From assembly GCA_964355075.1 (NCBI GenBank), contig CAYHCF010000013.1, forward strand, positions 1 through 64,000: DNA of 64,000 nt, in the 5' to 3' direction. This document shows positions 34,331-43,748 of the stretch, one piece after another; positions within the stretch are counted from its first letter, which is position 1; each line of letters opens with the position of its first letter. Source of the DNA: B1 sp964355075 (GTDB lineage: Bacteria > Bacteroidota > Bacteroidia > UKL13-3). The position numbers and the translations under genes are program-made. Below the pieces are notes generated by a model. The model had not been told where the DNA came from, did not search any database, and was given only the letters and a program-made list of their open reading frames with translations.

Positions 34331-35014
34331 ATGGAAAAATACGCAATCATAGTAGCAGGAGGCATGGGATTACGCATGAAAAGCGATATCCCTAAACAGT
34401 TTATCCCGATTGCCGGTTTACCCGTGCTGATGCATACCCTCAACGCTTTTTCAACTGTTGGCGGTATTCAGATTATACTTGTATTGCCAAAAAACCAGCT
34501 TGACTATTGGATAGGCCTGTGCATTCAATATCATTTTGTGGTTCAGCATAAATTGGTAGTGGGTGGAGAAACGAGATTTCATTCAGTTCGTAATGGATTG
34601 GATGCAATTGATAACCAGCAGTCTTTAGTTGCCATTCATGATGGGGTGAGACCCCTTATTGAACCTGAGCTCATTGAAAAAAGTTTTGAAATGGCAGCTG
34701 AAAGTGGGAATTCAATAATGGTAATTCCATTAAAGGATTCCATTCGCCAGGTTGACTTACTAAGCAATAAAAGCGTAAACCGAAACAATTATTATTTGGT
34801 TCAAACCCCTCAGACTTTCAAAACAAACCTGATCGTGGAAGCATACTCGTTGGCCGATCATTTTAATTTTACGGATGATGCGGGTGTTTTGGAAGAATCA
34901 GGACATTCAATTCATCTGCTGGAAGGGGATGCAAAAAATATAAAAATAACGAATGCGGAAGATGTATGGGTAGCTGAATTGTTTATAAAATCAAAAGGTC
35001 AAAAAGAGAAATAG
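34331..35014 (+). CDS. ispD: 2-C-methyl-D-erythritol 4-phosphate cytidylyltransferase
   Basis: 227 residues from the ATG at 34331; the longer frame adds unrelated sequence. IIVAGGMGLRMKSDIPKQFI is the nucleotide-binding opening, and VAIHDGVRP, VQTPQTF and FTDDAGVLE are family landmarks. It makes CDP-methylerythritol in the non-mevalonate isoprenoid pathway. It follows queA closely in the same direction. Confidence 0.94.
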   Translation: MEKYAIIVAGGMGLRMKSDIPKQFIPIAGLPVLMHTLNAFSTVGGIQIILVLPKNQLDYWIGLCIQYHFVVQHKLVVGGETRFHSVRNGLDAIDNQQSLVAIHDGVRPLIEPELIEKSFEMAAESGNSIMVIPLKDSIRQVDLLSNKSVNRNNYYLVQTPQTFKTNLIVEAYSLADHFNFTDDAGVLEESGHSIHLLEGDAKNIKITNAEDVWVAELFIKSKGQKEK

Positions 35015-35155
35015 GAAGATATAGTTAATCAAGCCCATTGCAATTAGATAAGGGATAATTAGCCACAACAAACCTTTGATCAGAAAAAAGAAAAATCCGA
35101 ACCATCCCAAGCGCTTCAACCAGGGTGTAAATCTATTTTGACCTTTATAAAACAT
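34991..35155 (-). CDS. small membrane protein, 54 residues
   Basis: A short frame starts at the ATG at 35155: MFYKGQNRFTPWLKRLGWFG, then FFFFLIKGLLWLIIPYLIAM, and ends with a second hydrophobic run. A basic N-terminus followed by one or two membrane helices is typical of small Bacteroidota proteins that are often missed. Its 3' end overlaps the end of ispD by 24 nt in the opposite direction. It is not co-oriented with ispD but follows the gene at 35170-36510 after 14 bp. Confidence 0.5.
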   Translation of the reverse strand: MFYKGQNRFTPWLKRLGWFGFFFFLIKGLLWLIIPYLIAMGLINYIFLFLFLTF

Positions 35156-35169
35156 TCAATAATAACCTT

Positions 35170-36510
35170 CTAATTCTTGGCCTTTAACTGATAAATAGTC
35201 ACCTGATTTTTTTTGCCGTCTTTAATAATTACCAATTCATTTCCCTGACCATCCACGCTGATATCCAAAGCTTCGCACTGACTTTGTTCACAGGCAGTTT
35301 TTAGGATGGCAGCCATTTGCAGTTTTTTAATCCGGCTGTAAAGATTGTTATTATCTACACAATAGGCATCGAGGTTAAGCATTTCAAATGCCCCCATCTG
35401 TATGGCATTGAAGGTATTATTTCCCTGTCCGTCGAAAGAAACCAATTGGTTGATCGCTTCTTCATTCACACTGATTCTGTTTTTCATCACACTTACGTCA
35501 ATCAGGCTCCCACGGTTTGAGATAACAGGTGGTGGTGGAACCGACATGCCATCGTTTTCAATAAATTTATGTTTGTTGTTATCAATTAATTCAAACTCTT
35601 TGTGCCAGAATAAACTCATCACACCTGAGTTTGGATCCATACCATAATTGGCAACCAATAATGCCAGTTTCGGACCATGCGAAATCAAACAACTTACCGC
35701 AAAACTTTGTAGGGTACTATTTAAACTTAATGCAGCATCTTTTCCAATCATTTGCTCTCCGGGCAATAAGAAGTTATCGAGCAATAATTCCCTGAATAAT
35801 GAAAAATCCTCATCATAAAATGCAATATGATAGGCAATGGCATTTGGGTCAAATTCAGTATTTGCACCTTTTCTGCTAAGAATATAATATCCGGTTGTCT
35901 CTCCCAGAAATACCCATTTACCGGTATAACTCATGCTTTGTAAAGGGTTGGCAGTGGGGTAGGGTATATCAATTTCACTTAAGTAAGGTTGATCGGCATA
36001 TAATAAATTGTTAGTGAACAAATGCAATTCCTGCAGGCCATCATATACCTCAAAAATTACTTTTCCATTGGCAGTAAAATGTAATTTGCTAATTAAATCC
36101 TGACTTAATCCAGCAGAAGAAATGTCTATTTTTTTATTAATGATTTCTTTACCAATGCGGTCGAATACCCTGAAATTATATACCGTTGAAAGCCTGTCGA
36201 GGGCAAACAAATAGTTTTTACTTGCAAACACACTTACTTCTCCTATCGCATTGAACCTAAAACTGGCCCGTCGGGTCATATCCCGGCTGTAATAAATAAC
36301 AATGTTTTGGTTACTTGCTGTTTTTCCGTAACCTTCATCCACATCTTTTTCTTTATTGAAAACAAATGCAAATCCGTTTTCTTTCAGGTCGAAATACTTA
36401 TTGCAATAACCACCCACAATCTTTGTATCCAGGATCGTTTTTGTTTGAGCCAAAGATTGCTTAAGACCCAGCAATAGTACAACTATTGAAAGGATTACCT
36501 GTTTTTTCAT
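35170..36510 (-). CDS. exported protein of unknown function
   Basis: 446 residues with a signal peptide (MKKQVILSIVVLLLGLKQSLAQ). The mature part is a run of beta strands with repeated aromatic and glycine positions (for example YNFRVFDRIGKEIINKKIDI, GKWVFLGETTGYYIL), consistent with a propeller fold, then a C-terminal segment with two cysteines (ACEQSQCEAL). No family recognised. Probably periplasmic. Confidence 0.6.
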   Translation of the reverse strand: MKKQVILSIVVLLLGLKQSLAQTKTILDTKIVGGYCNKYFDLKENGFAFVFNKEKDVDEGYGKTASNQNIVIYYSRDMTRRASFRFNAIGEVSVFASKNYLFALDRLSTVYNFRVFDRIGKEIINKKIDISSAGLSQDLISKLHFTANGKVIFEVYDGLQELHLFTNNLLYADQPYLSEIDIPYPTANPLQSMSYTGKWVFLGETTGYYILSRKGANTEFDPNAIAYHIAFYDEDFSLFRELLLDNFLLPGEQMIGKDAALSLNSTLQSFAVSCLISHGPKLALLVANYGMDPNSGVMSLFWHKEFELIDNNKHKFIENDGMSVPPPPVISNRGSLIDVSVMKNRISVNEEAINQLVSFDGQGNNTFNAIQMGAFEMLNLDAYCVDNNNLYSRIKKLQMAAILKTACEQSQCEALDISVDGQGNELVIIKDGKKNQVTIYQLKAKN

Positions 36511-36616
36511 AATTGAATATTTTTGCTTAACATATATAGGAAAAGATATTTTTTACCGACATTTTAGATATGGGTTCAAATCTATAAATCAATATCAAAT
36601 TTGAGCTTTTTAAACT

Positions 36617-36646
36617 AAAAATGCCCAATAAAAAATCGGGCATTTT
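36617..36646. terminator. terminator after accC
   Basis: AAAATGCCC (36617-36625) pairs with GGGCATTTT (36638-36646). The T-run on the minus strand serves the accC operon. Confidence 0.8.
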
Positions 36647-36684
36647 ACACAGCTATCTGCTGATTGTATGGAAATGCAAACGAT

Positions 36685-38169
36685 TTAACTCATTTTCCTT
36701 TTTAGTTGCCAGTTACTGCCAGGGTTATCAGTGGCCACCGAATCCTGTTTGCCTTCGTGTTGATAAAACAATTCGCCGGCACTAAATGCAACGGCCTCCT
36801 CTAAATTGGATTTTTCCTTTTTCAACAGGTCAGGTTCAAAATATTTTTCGATAAACTTTGTGTCAAATTCACCTTTAATAAATGCCGGATGATGCATTAC
36901 AAAATTTCCGAATGATAGTGTGGTTTCAATACCACTGATCCGGTAATCGGAAATTGCCCTGATCATTCTTTTGATGGCTTCCTCACGGCTTGCACCGAAA
37001 GTAATTAATTTGGCAATCATCGGGTCGTATTGAATGGGTATTTCCATGCCTGCTTCAAAGCTGTCATCCACTCTTACGCCATAGCCCTGTGGCGTTTTAT
37101 AGGTAAGTAATTTCCCAATATCCGGTAAAAAATTATTCATAGGGTCTTCGGCACATACCCGTAATTCAATGGCATGACCGTGAATTTTTAAATCACTTTG
37201 CATGTATCCTAATTTTTCTCCTCTTGCAATTCTAATTTGTTCTTTCACCAGATCCATACCCACAATTTGCTCGGTTACCGGGTGTTCAACCTGCAGCCGG
37301 GTATTCATTTCCAGAAAATAAAAGTTCAACTGGTCATCCACTAAAAACTCCACCGTTCCTGCACTGAAATAATTAGAAGCTTTTGCAACATTTACGGCTG
37401 CCTCTCCCATTGCTTTCCGGATTTCGGGTGTGAGGCAACTGGATGGCGCCTCTTCAATGAGTTTTTGATGCCGGCGCTGAATGCTGCATTCACGTTCAAA
37501 CAAATAAACCACATTCCCGTGTTGGTCGCCCAAAATCTGAATTTCGATGTGTTTAGGGGAACCCACATATTTCTCAATAAAAACGGAATCATCACCAAAA
37601 GAAGCCAATGCTTCCGATTGCGCCATGCGGATGGATTCTTCAAACTCGCTCTCTTTCATTACCACCCGCATTCCTTTACCCCCTCCGCCGGCAGAAGCTT
37701 TTACCAAAACAGGATAACCTATGGTTGCGGCTATTTTTTTGGCTTCATTTATATCACTCATGGCCTCCTGAGTGCCCGGTACCAGGGGAACATTGAATTT
37801 GGAAACTGCTTGTTTGGCTCCAATTTTACTTCCCATTATTTCCATGCTTTCGGCACTTGGACCAATAAAAATCAATCCTGCCTCTTTTACTTTTCTGGCA
37901 AAGTTTGCGTTTTCGCTTAAAAATCCATAACCGGGATGTATGGCATCGGCACCACATGATTTGGCCACTTCAATAATTTTATCTCCCAATAAATAGCTTT
38001 GGTTACTGGGTGGCGGACCTATACAAACCGCTTCATCGGCATATCTCACATGGAGTGCTTTGCGATCGGCTTCACTATAAACAGCAACCGTTTTTATCCC
38101 CATTTCTTTGGCGGTGCGCATCACACGTAAGGCTATCTCGCCTCTGTTTGCAATAAGAATTTTCTTCAT
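36685..38169 (-). CDS. accC: biotin carboxylase of acetyl-CoA carboxylase
   Basis: 494 residues, about 45 longer than the E. coli enzyme because of a C-terminal extension (FEPDLLKKEKSNLEEAVAFS and after). The N-terminus KKILIANRGEIALRVMRTAK, the glycine-rich ASAGGGGKGMRVV ATP-grasp loop, and FLEMNTRLQVEHPVTE are diagnostic. It carboxylates biotin on its carrier. The extension and the absence of accB nearby could instead fit a propionyl- or methylcrotonyl-CoA carboxylase subunit. Confidence 0.88.
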   Translation of the reverse strand: MKKILIANRGEIALRVMRTAKEMGIKTVAVYSEADRKALHVRYADEAVCIGPPPSNQSYLLGDKIIEVAKSCGADAIHPGYGFLSENANFARKVKEAGLIFIGPSAESMEIMGSKIGAKQAVSKFNVPLVPGTQEAMSDINEAKKIAATIGYPVLVKASAGGGGKGMRVVMKESEFEESIRMAQSEALASFGDDSVFIEKYVGSPKHIEIQILGDQHGNVVYLFERECSIQRRHQKLIEEAPSSCLTPEIRKAMGEAAVNVAKASNYFSAGTVEFLVDDQLNFYFLEMNTRLQVEHPVTEQIVGMDLVKEQIRIARGEKLGYMQSDLKIHGHAIELRVCAEDPMNNFLPDIGKLLTYKTPQGYGVRVDDSFEAGMEIPIQYDPMIAKLITFGASREEAIKRMIRAISDYRISGIETTLSFGNFVMHHPAFIKGEFDTKFIEKYFEPDLLKKEKSNLEEAVAFSAGELFYQHEGKQDSVATDNPGSNWQLKRKMS

Positions 38170-38176
38170 GTTTTTA

Positions 38177-39505
38177 CTATTTTGCTATTTCAATTTTAAT
38201 TTTACGGTTTTTTATTTTTTCGTCTCTGATTAATTCTAATACATGAGCAATTTTAGATTTCCGGATGGCAACATACGAGGTAAAATCTTTTACTTCTATC
38301 AGGCCAATTTCTTCTTTTTTAAGTTGTGCTTTTTGCGTTAAAAAACCAACGATATCAACCTTATTGATTTTGTCCTTTTTACCCGCTGCAATAAACAAAG
38401 TGATCCATTTTGGTTTTGCAGGTATTTCTATTTCTGTTCTTAAATGAATGGCTTCAACCGTTTCCGATATAAAAGCAGGAATCCGGTCGCGTGATCCCAA
38501 CATCAAAACACCAGTTCCGCTGGCTTCCATCCTGGCTGTTCTGCCATTTCGGTGGGTAAAGGAATCTTGGGTAAGGGGTAAATTAAAATGGATGATATAC
38601 CGGATATGCGGAATATCCAATCCTCTTGAAGCCAGATCGGTGGTAATGAGAATATCTACAGAGCCATTTCTGAATTTACATAAAGCCATGTCACGTTCTT
38701 TTTGCTCGAGGGCACCATGGTAAAATTCATTCAGGATGCCTTTTTTCGACAAATAATTACTTAAGGTTTCAACGGTTTCGCGCTGGTTGCAAAATACAAT
38801 ACTGGATTGGCCGCCTAAATGGCAAATCAACCTAAAAAGCATTTCGGGTTTATCTATTTCATCGCTTTGAACCGATTTGATTGCAAGCGCTATATCATCT
38901 GCATCCTGTTTCGAAATAAAATTTAGTTTTACCGGCTTGCTGAGCCCGATAAAGGAAGGGATCTCAACCGCTTCAGTGGCAGAGGTCAGGATACGTTTGT
39001 TTAGCGCAGGCAGAGAACCCACAATAAACGACATTTCCTCCTTAAAACCCATTTCAAGCGACTTGTCAAACTCATCCAATACAAGCGTTTGTATGGAACC
39101 CACGGTAATATTCCCTCTTCTGATATGATCACATAATCTTCCGGGAGTTCCAATAAGCAGGGCAGGGGGCTGAACCAAATTTTTTTCTTCAACCTCACGT
39201 TTATGTCCGCCATAGCAGCAGCTAACCTTAAATTCAGTTCCCATGGATTTAAACACTTTTTCAATTTGAATGGCCAGTTCTCTGGAGGGAACAATGATGA
39301 TGGCCTGTGTTAAGGAAATATCCTTCTTTAAATGGTGCAGTATAGGCAACAAAAAAGCGAAGGTTTTACCTGAACCGGTTTTTGAAAGGAGGATGGTATT
39401 CGCATTTTTTTCTATCGTTTCAATGGATATAAGCTGCATGGCATTCAGCGCTTCTATTTTCAATTTAGCGAGGGTTGTATCCGTAAGAATTTTTTTATGA
39501 GGCAT
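38177..39505 (-). CDS. DEAD-box-type RNA helicase, DbpA-like
   Basis: 442 residues. SKTGSGKTFAF (motif I), PSRELAIQ (Ia), GTPGRL (Ib), SAT (III) and HRNGRTARM (VI) are present. Motif II reads DEFD instead of DEAD, a variant seen in this Bacteroidota group. The last 75 residues (WITLFIAAGKKDKINKVDIV and after) match the DbpA RNA-binding domain, which directs DbpA to 23S rRNA, so a role in large-subunit assembly is likely. It is 7 bp from accC in the same direction. Confidence 0.87.
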   Translation of the reverse strand: MPHKKILTDTTLAKLKIEALNAMQLISIETIEKNANTILLSKTGSGKTFAFLLPILHHLKKDISLTQAIIIVPSRELAIQIEKVFKSMGTEFKVSCCYGGHKREVEEKNLVQPPALLIGTPGRLCDHIRRGNITVGSIQTLVLDEFDKSLEMGFKEEMSFIVGSLPALNKRILTSATEAVEIPSFIGLSKPVKLNFISKQDADDIALAIKSVQSDEIDKPEMLFRLICHLGGQSSIVFCNQRETVETLSNYLSKKGILNEFYHGALEQKERDMALCKFRNGSVDILITTDLASRGLDIPHIRYIIHFNLPLTQDSFTHRNGRTARMEASGTGVLMLGSRDRIPAFISETVEAIHLRTEIEIPAKPKWITLFIAAGKKDKINKVDIVGFLTQKAQLKKEEIGLIEVKDFTSYVAIRKSKIAHVLELIRDEKIKNRKIKIEIAK

Positions 39506-39620
39506 ATTTGAAATTATTATTAACCGCTAAAGGAAAATTCAGGTCATTTATTTTTTCCCTTATTTGCGGGTAAAGGTAAGGAATATCAAGATAAATAGAT
39601 GCCTGGCATTTAGAGAAAAG

Positions 39621-40415
39621 CTACAATACCCGAAGTTTGAACTGCTGCTTTTCCTGTTCTTTTCTGAAAAATATCAAGCCGATAAAAAACAAATCCACAC
39701 TCACCGTTACCTGTGGGTGATTTTTAATTTCTTCCCAGGCTCTTGTCATGCCTTTGCTCCAGTAAATATCATCGAAAATAAAAACACTGTTGTTATTGGC
39801 TTTCGGTAAACATTGTTGAAAGTAATGGAGTGTGGCTTCGTAACTGTGGTTTCCATCAACAAAGAGAAAATCTAAGACAGAAATTTGTGCCAGGATATCC
39901 GGTAATACCTCATCAAATTTTCCTTCATGACTCATAATTTTCGAGTTCAGACTGAGCTTGGAAAAGGTTGACAGGGCCACCTCACGAACATCCTGGCAGC
40001 CTTCGATGGTGTGGATAGTTGCATCGGTGGGAGATGCACCGGAAGCTAAATAACTGGTAGTAATACCCAAAGAAGTGCCCAATTCCAGCAGGTTTTGATA
40101 ATGGTATTTATGGATGATATAATAAAGAATTTGTGCGATGCGGGCAGGTTTTAAGTGCCTTTTTGCCAGAGCTGCAATTTCGACTTTCTCCACTGAATCC
40201 AAGGTTTTTGCAGAAGCCCCAAAATCGGTATAGCTTAGGGTTTGATGGTTATTTTTTAACCCCTTTCTTATCTTTTCAATTTCATTAAATACCTGAGGTT
40301 TGTTTTTTTGTCTACGAATACACTGCTGATACAAATCGAATACAAACGGCGAATGCAATACATCAATGAATGTTGCACTCAGGTAGTGTCGTATGAAGTT
40401 AATCAGATAATGCAT
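39621..40415 (-). CDS. class I SAM-dependent methyltransferase
   Basis: 264 residues. NLLELGTSLGITTSYLASGA is the SAM-binding motif I, and LDFLFVDGNHSYEATLHYFQ is the typical O-methyltransferase acidic strand. The N-terminus (IRHYLSATFIDVLHSPFVFD) is a Bacteroidota-specific extension. The methyl acceptor is unknown. Confidence 0.83.
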   Translation of the reverse strand: MHYLINFIRHYLSATFIDVLHSPFVFDLYQQCIRRQKNKPQVFNEIEKIRKGLKNNHQTLSYTDFGASAKTLDSVEKVEIAALAKRHLKPARIAQILYYIIHKYHYQNLLELGTSLGITTSYLASGASPTDATIHTIEGCQDVREVALSTFSKLSLNSKIMSHEGKFDEVLPDILAQISVLDFLFVDGNHSYEATLHYFQQCLPKANNNSVFIFDDIYWSKGMTRAWEEIKNHPQVTVSVDLFFIGLIFFRKEQEKQQFKLRVL

Positions 40416-40480
40416 ATGGACATTGAGAAACGAGAAGCGAAGGAAAATCTCATTTTCAATTCTTAATTCTAAATTCTCAG

Positions 40481-42742
40481 TTAAGTAACCGGTTCTGCTG
40501 GCTTGTTTCGTAATGCTTTCAACGCTTTCAGCTTGTCTTCCAAACCCACAATATGCTTTTTGGCAATTTCTATTTTGCTGTTGATTTGTTCGGCTAAAGG
40601 ATTTTTATTATTACCCATTTTAAAGAAACCCAAATTATTATCCCAGGTTTCAATATCCTTCTTCAAACCTTTAATTCTCTCTTGCAATATCTTTTCTTCC
40701 CGAAGCAATTTTTGTGCACCATTAGGTGAATTAGCAAGGTATTCAAGGTTTTGTTTCTCCCGGTCGTCACGCATTTCTTTGCTCAGTTGCTTGTTTTTGC
40801 CATATAACTTATCAAGCAAATCATTGTATTTATTATTGATGGCATCTTTTTGTGCTGCAGGCACATAACCGGTATTATTCCAATCGGCCTGAATGTTTTT
40901 CAAATCAGCAAATACAGATTTGGACCCGTCGACAATTAACATTTCTTCCAGTTTAGCGATAAGCGCATTTTTGGTTTCTAGATTCTGCAATTGTTCTTGC
41001 TGCAATATAGCATAGCGCTCCGATTTTTTGGTAAAGAAGGAATCACATGCGGTTCTGAATCTTCTCCAGATTGCGTCATTCACTTTATCAGGAGCCTGAC
41101 CAATTTTTTTCCAGTCTTCCTGTAATTTTTTTAATTCATCCGTTTGTTTGTTCCAATCGATCGGATTGGCTGCGATAGTTTCGGCCTTCTCACAAAAGGC
41201 TTCTTTCAATTTAAGGTTTGCGTTGCGTTCAACCTGTAAAACTTTAAAATAAGCGTTTTTGTTAGTATAAAAAGTGTTACGGGCATCCCTGAATTCATTC
41301 CAAATCTGATCGCGCATGGCCAAGGGAACATGGCCGATTTTTTTCCATGCTTCCATCAATTCATTGGTTGCATTGCTTCGGTCCATCCACTCCTTAATGC
41401 GGGTGGTTTTTGTTTCAGCTATTTCTTTTGCTTTGGAAAGGAGTTCCAATTTCATCGCCAGATTTTGTTGGCGGATGATTTCCATTTCCTCCGTTTTAGC
41501 TTTAATAAAAGTATATACTTTATCGGACTCAGCCTTAAATCTGGCCCATAAATCTTCGGATGCTTCTTTGGGAACCGGTCCGATATTGCGCCATTCTTCC
41601 TGTATTTTTTTAATATTGATGAGGGCTTTCTTTACGTTGGTTTCACCCACTAACTCGCTTACCCTACTGATTAATTCGATTTTATGATCCAGGTTTTTGC
41701 TACGGTCAAGTTCTTTTAATTCATAGTAAATCGAAAGACGGTCGTAAAAAATTTCATTTAATACACGGTAACTTTCCCATAAATTTTCGAGTTGATCCTT
41801 CGGAACATTTTTGATTTTTTTCCACTCACCCTGTAATTCCTTTAATCGTTTCAGGCTGTGTTCGGTTTCTTCCAATTCGGTTAATTTTTTGATATCTTCC
41901 AGAATCGCTTCTTTCTTTTTCAGGTTTTCTAATTTCTCTTCTTCCTGACGCTTACGGGCTTCTTCTTTTCTGTGCTTTAATTCATTATACGCCTGATTGA
42001 ATTGCTCTTTACTGCCATCCCCTTTAAATTCAAATCCATCCTTATCTCCACCTTCTTCAATAAACTTGCTTAAAGCCTGTTCTTTTTCAAGCGCAATATG
42101 ATGATCGAAATAGGGTTTAATGATTTTGAAAATATGAAGTGCCTCTAATATTTCTTTGTCAGCATTGGCTTTTAACGCAACTTTTAATAACTCTTCTTTA
42201 CTTAAGTTAGCAAAATCAGGGAGGTCTTCCACCGCTTCCAATTCCAAATCTTCAACCCCAAAATGTAAATTATCCGAAAGTTCTACCGGTATCACTTCTT
42301 CTGATTGTATTTCGATATGCTCAGGAACTATTTCATCAACAGAAGCTTCCACATTCGCAGAAACCACTTCTTCAGATAGTATTTCGATAGGCTCAGGAAC
42401 TATTTCATCAACAGAAGCTTCCACATTCGCAGGAACCACTTCTTCGGATTGCATTTCGATATTTTCAGAAATTATTTCATCAACAGAAGCTTCCACATTC
42501 ACAGGAACCACTTCTTCGGAATGTATTTCGATATGCACAGGAACCATTTCGTCAGCTTGTGCTTCAATAACAGTTGATGTCACTTCATCAAAAGGATTTA
42601 CCTCAGGAGTAACTATCTCCTCAGCACTTTCTGAAACCACTTCTTCTACCGGCTTCAATTCTTCTATAATTTGCACTTCAGAAACTTTCAATAAAGGTTG
42701 TTCTGAATTTTCTTGTTCAACGTTTTCCAACTCTTGGCTCAT
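40481..42742 (-). CDS. DUF349 coiled-coil protein with N-terminal 24-residue repeats
   Basis: 753 residues. The N-terminal 170 residues are acidic and hold three to four copies of a 24-residue repeat (SEEVVPANVEASVDEIVPE with four more residues). After that, five to six DUF349 repeats of about 70 residues (for example IQEEWRNIGPVPKEASEDLW) form a long helical rod. DUF349 proteins are linked to envelope or cell-size functions in some bacteria; the role here is unknown. The DNA repeat could vary in number. Confidence 0.85.
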   Translation of the reverse strand: MSQELENVEQENSEQPLLKVSEVQIIEELKPVEEVVSESAEEIVTPEVNPFDEVTSTVIEAQADEMVPVHIEIHSEEVVPVNVEASVDEIISENIEMQSEEVVPANVEASVDEIVPEPIEILSEEVVSANVEASVDEIVPEHIEIQSEEVIPVELSDNLHFGVEDLELEAVEDLPDFANLSKEELLKVALKANADKEILEALHIFKIIKPYFDHHIALEKEQALSKFIEEGGDKDGFEFKGDGSKEQFNQAYNELKHRKEEARKRQEEEKLENLKKKEAILEDIKKLTELEETEHSLKRLKELQGEWKKIKNVPKDQLENLWESYRVLNEIFYDRLSIYYELKELDRSKNLDHKIELISRVSELVGETNVKKALINIKKIQEEWRNIGPVPKEASEDLWARFKAESDKVYTFIKAKTEEMEIIRQQNLAMKLELLSKAKEIAETKTTRIKEWMDRSNATNELMEAWKKIGHVPLAMRDQIWNEFRDARNTFYTNKNAYFKVLQVERNANLKLKEAFCEKAETIAANPIDWNKQTDELKKLQEDWKKIGQAPDKVNDAIWRRFRTACDSFFTKKSERYAILQQEQLQNLETKNALIAKLEEMLIVDGSKSVFADLKNIQADWNNTGYVPAAQKDAINNKYNDLLDKLYGKNKQLSKEMRDDREKQNLEYLANSPNGAQKLLREEKILQERIKGLKKDIETWDNNLGFFKMGNNKNPLAEQINSKIEIAKKHIVGLEDKLKALKALRNKPAEPVT
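42300..42545 (-). repeat. tandem 72-bp coding repeat
   Basis: Three near-identical 72-bp units and a partial fourth code for the 24-residue repeats of the DUF349 protein. The copies keep the codon choice with few differences, which points to recent duplication. Confidence 0.7.
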
Positions 42743-42795
42743 AATAGTTTAACTAACATTTCTTAAAATGACGCCAAAAATAAACATTAAACCGA

Positions 42796-42803
42796 TATTT
42801 TTG
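42796..42803 (+). promoter_or_regulatory. -7 box TATTTTTG for the HMG-CoA lyase gene
   Basis: TATTTTTG lies 29 bp before the start codon at 42833. No good -33 element was seen at the usual distance. Confidence 0.4.
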
Positions 42804-42832
42804 CACTTGATATTCTTGAAAATTATCCTTTT

Positions 42833-43693
42833 ATGCAATTAAAACTAATCGAATGCCCCAGAGACGCCATGCAAGGCCTGCATGATTTTATTCCCACAGA
42901 AACCAAAATTTCCTATATCAACGCACTTCTTCGGGTAGGATTTGATACAATTGATTTCGGTAGTTTTGTTTCTCCCAAGGCAATTCCTCAATTAAAAGAT
43001 ACCGTAGAAGTCTTGGCAAATTTGGACTTGAGTGCCTCAAAAACCAGGTTATTGGCAATTGTAGCCAATTTAAGAGGAGCCCGGGAAGCTTGTTTACATC
43101 CCGAAATTAAGTATTTAGGTTTTCCTTTTTCCGTATCACCCACTTTCTTAAACTTAAATATCCGCTCCAACAGTCAACAAGCACTTCAAACGATAGAAAT
43201 AATTCAAAATCTTTGTGTAAAAAGTAATCAGGAGTTGGTGGTATATCTTTCCATGGCTTTTGGAAATCCATACGGGGATGATAGTTCCATTTCATCGCTG
43301 ATCCATGCAGTTGAGAAGTTAAAAACGATTGGAATTAAGATAATTAGTTTTGCGGATACGGTTGGAGTGGGAGAGCCTGAAACCATTGAAGCGGTTTTTA
43401 AAAATCTTTTGCCGGCCTTTCCTGATATTGAATTTGGCATGCACCTTCATACCACTTCAGATTCATATTATAAAAAAATTGATGCCGCCTATAGAAATGG
43501 TTGCCGAAGGTTTGATTCGGTAATACTGGGTTTGGGTGGTTGCCCCATGTCGGCCCGCGATCTCGTTGGAAATCTTGATACAGAGAGTCTTGTCGGTTAT
43601 TTTACCAGTAAGGGTATTGAAATCCCGCTTAATAAAGATTTATACCAGGAAGCGCTAATGAAAGCACGTCGAATATTTCCAATTGTTTTGTAA
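42833..43693 (+). CDS. hydroxymethylglutaryl-CoA lyase
   Basis: 286 residues. The TIM-barrel has ECPRDAMQG (usually ECPRDGxQ), FGMHLHTT with metal-binding histidines, and GLGGCPMSARDLVGN containing the catalytic cysteine. It splits HMG-CoA into acetyl-CoA and acetoacetate, the end of leucine degradation. The next gene is a second member of the same superfamily. Confidence 0.9.
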   Translation: MQLKLIECPRDAMQGLHDFIPTETKISYINALLRVGFDTIDFGSFVSPKAIPQLKDTVEVLANLDLSASKTRLLAIVANLRGAREACLHPEIKYLGFPFSVSPTFLNLNIRSNSQQALQTIEIIQNLCVKSNQELVVYLSMAFGNPYGDDSSISSLIHAVEKLKTIGIKIISFADTVGVGEPETIEAVFKNLLPAFPDIEFGMHLHTTSDSYYKKIDAAYRNGCRRFDSVILGLGGCPMSARDLVGNLDTESLVGYFTSKGIEIPLNKDLYQEALMKARRIFPIVL

Positions 43694-43748
43694 CTTTGTA
43701 AAACCTTGACTGATAAACCCAAAACTTAACACTTATAACCTAAAACAT

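Noticed and set aside
38177..39505. the DEFD motif as a sign of an inactive helicase
   Set aside because: The rest of the motifs are intact and this variant occurs in the same Bacteroidota subgroup.
42156..42752. 198-codon plus-strand frame rich in Ser/Thr opposite the DUF349 gene
   Set aside because: It is the antisense of the 24-residue coding repeats and has no start signal or family match.
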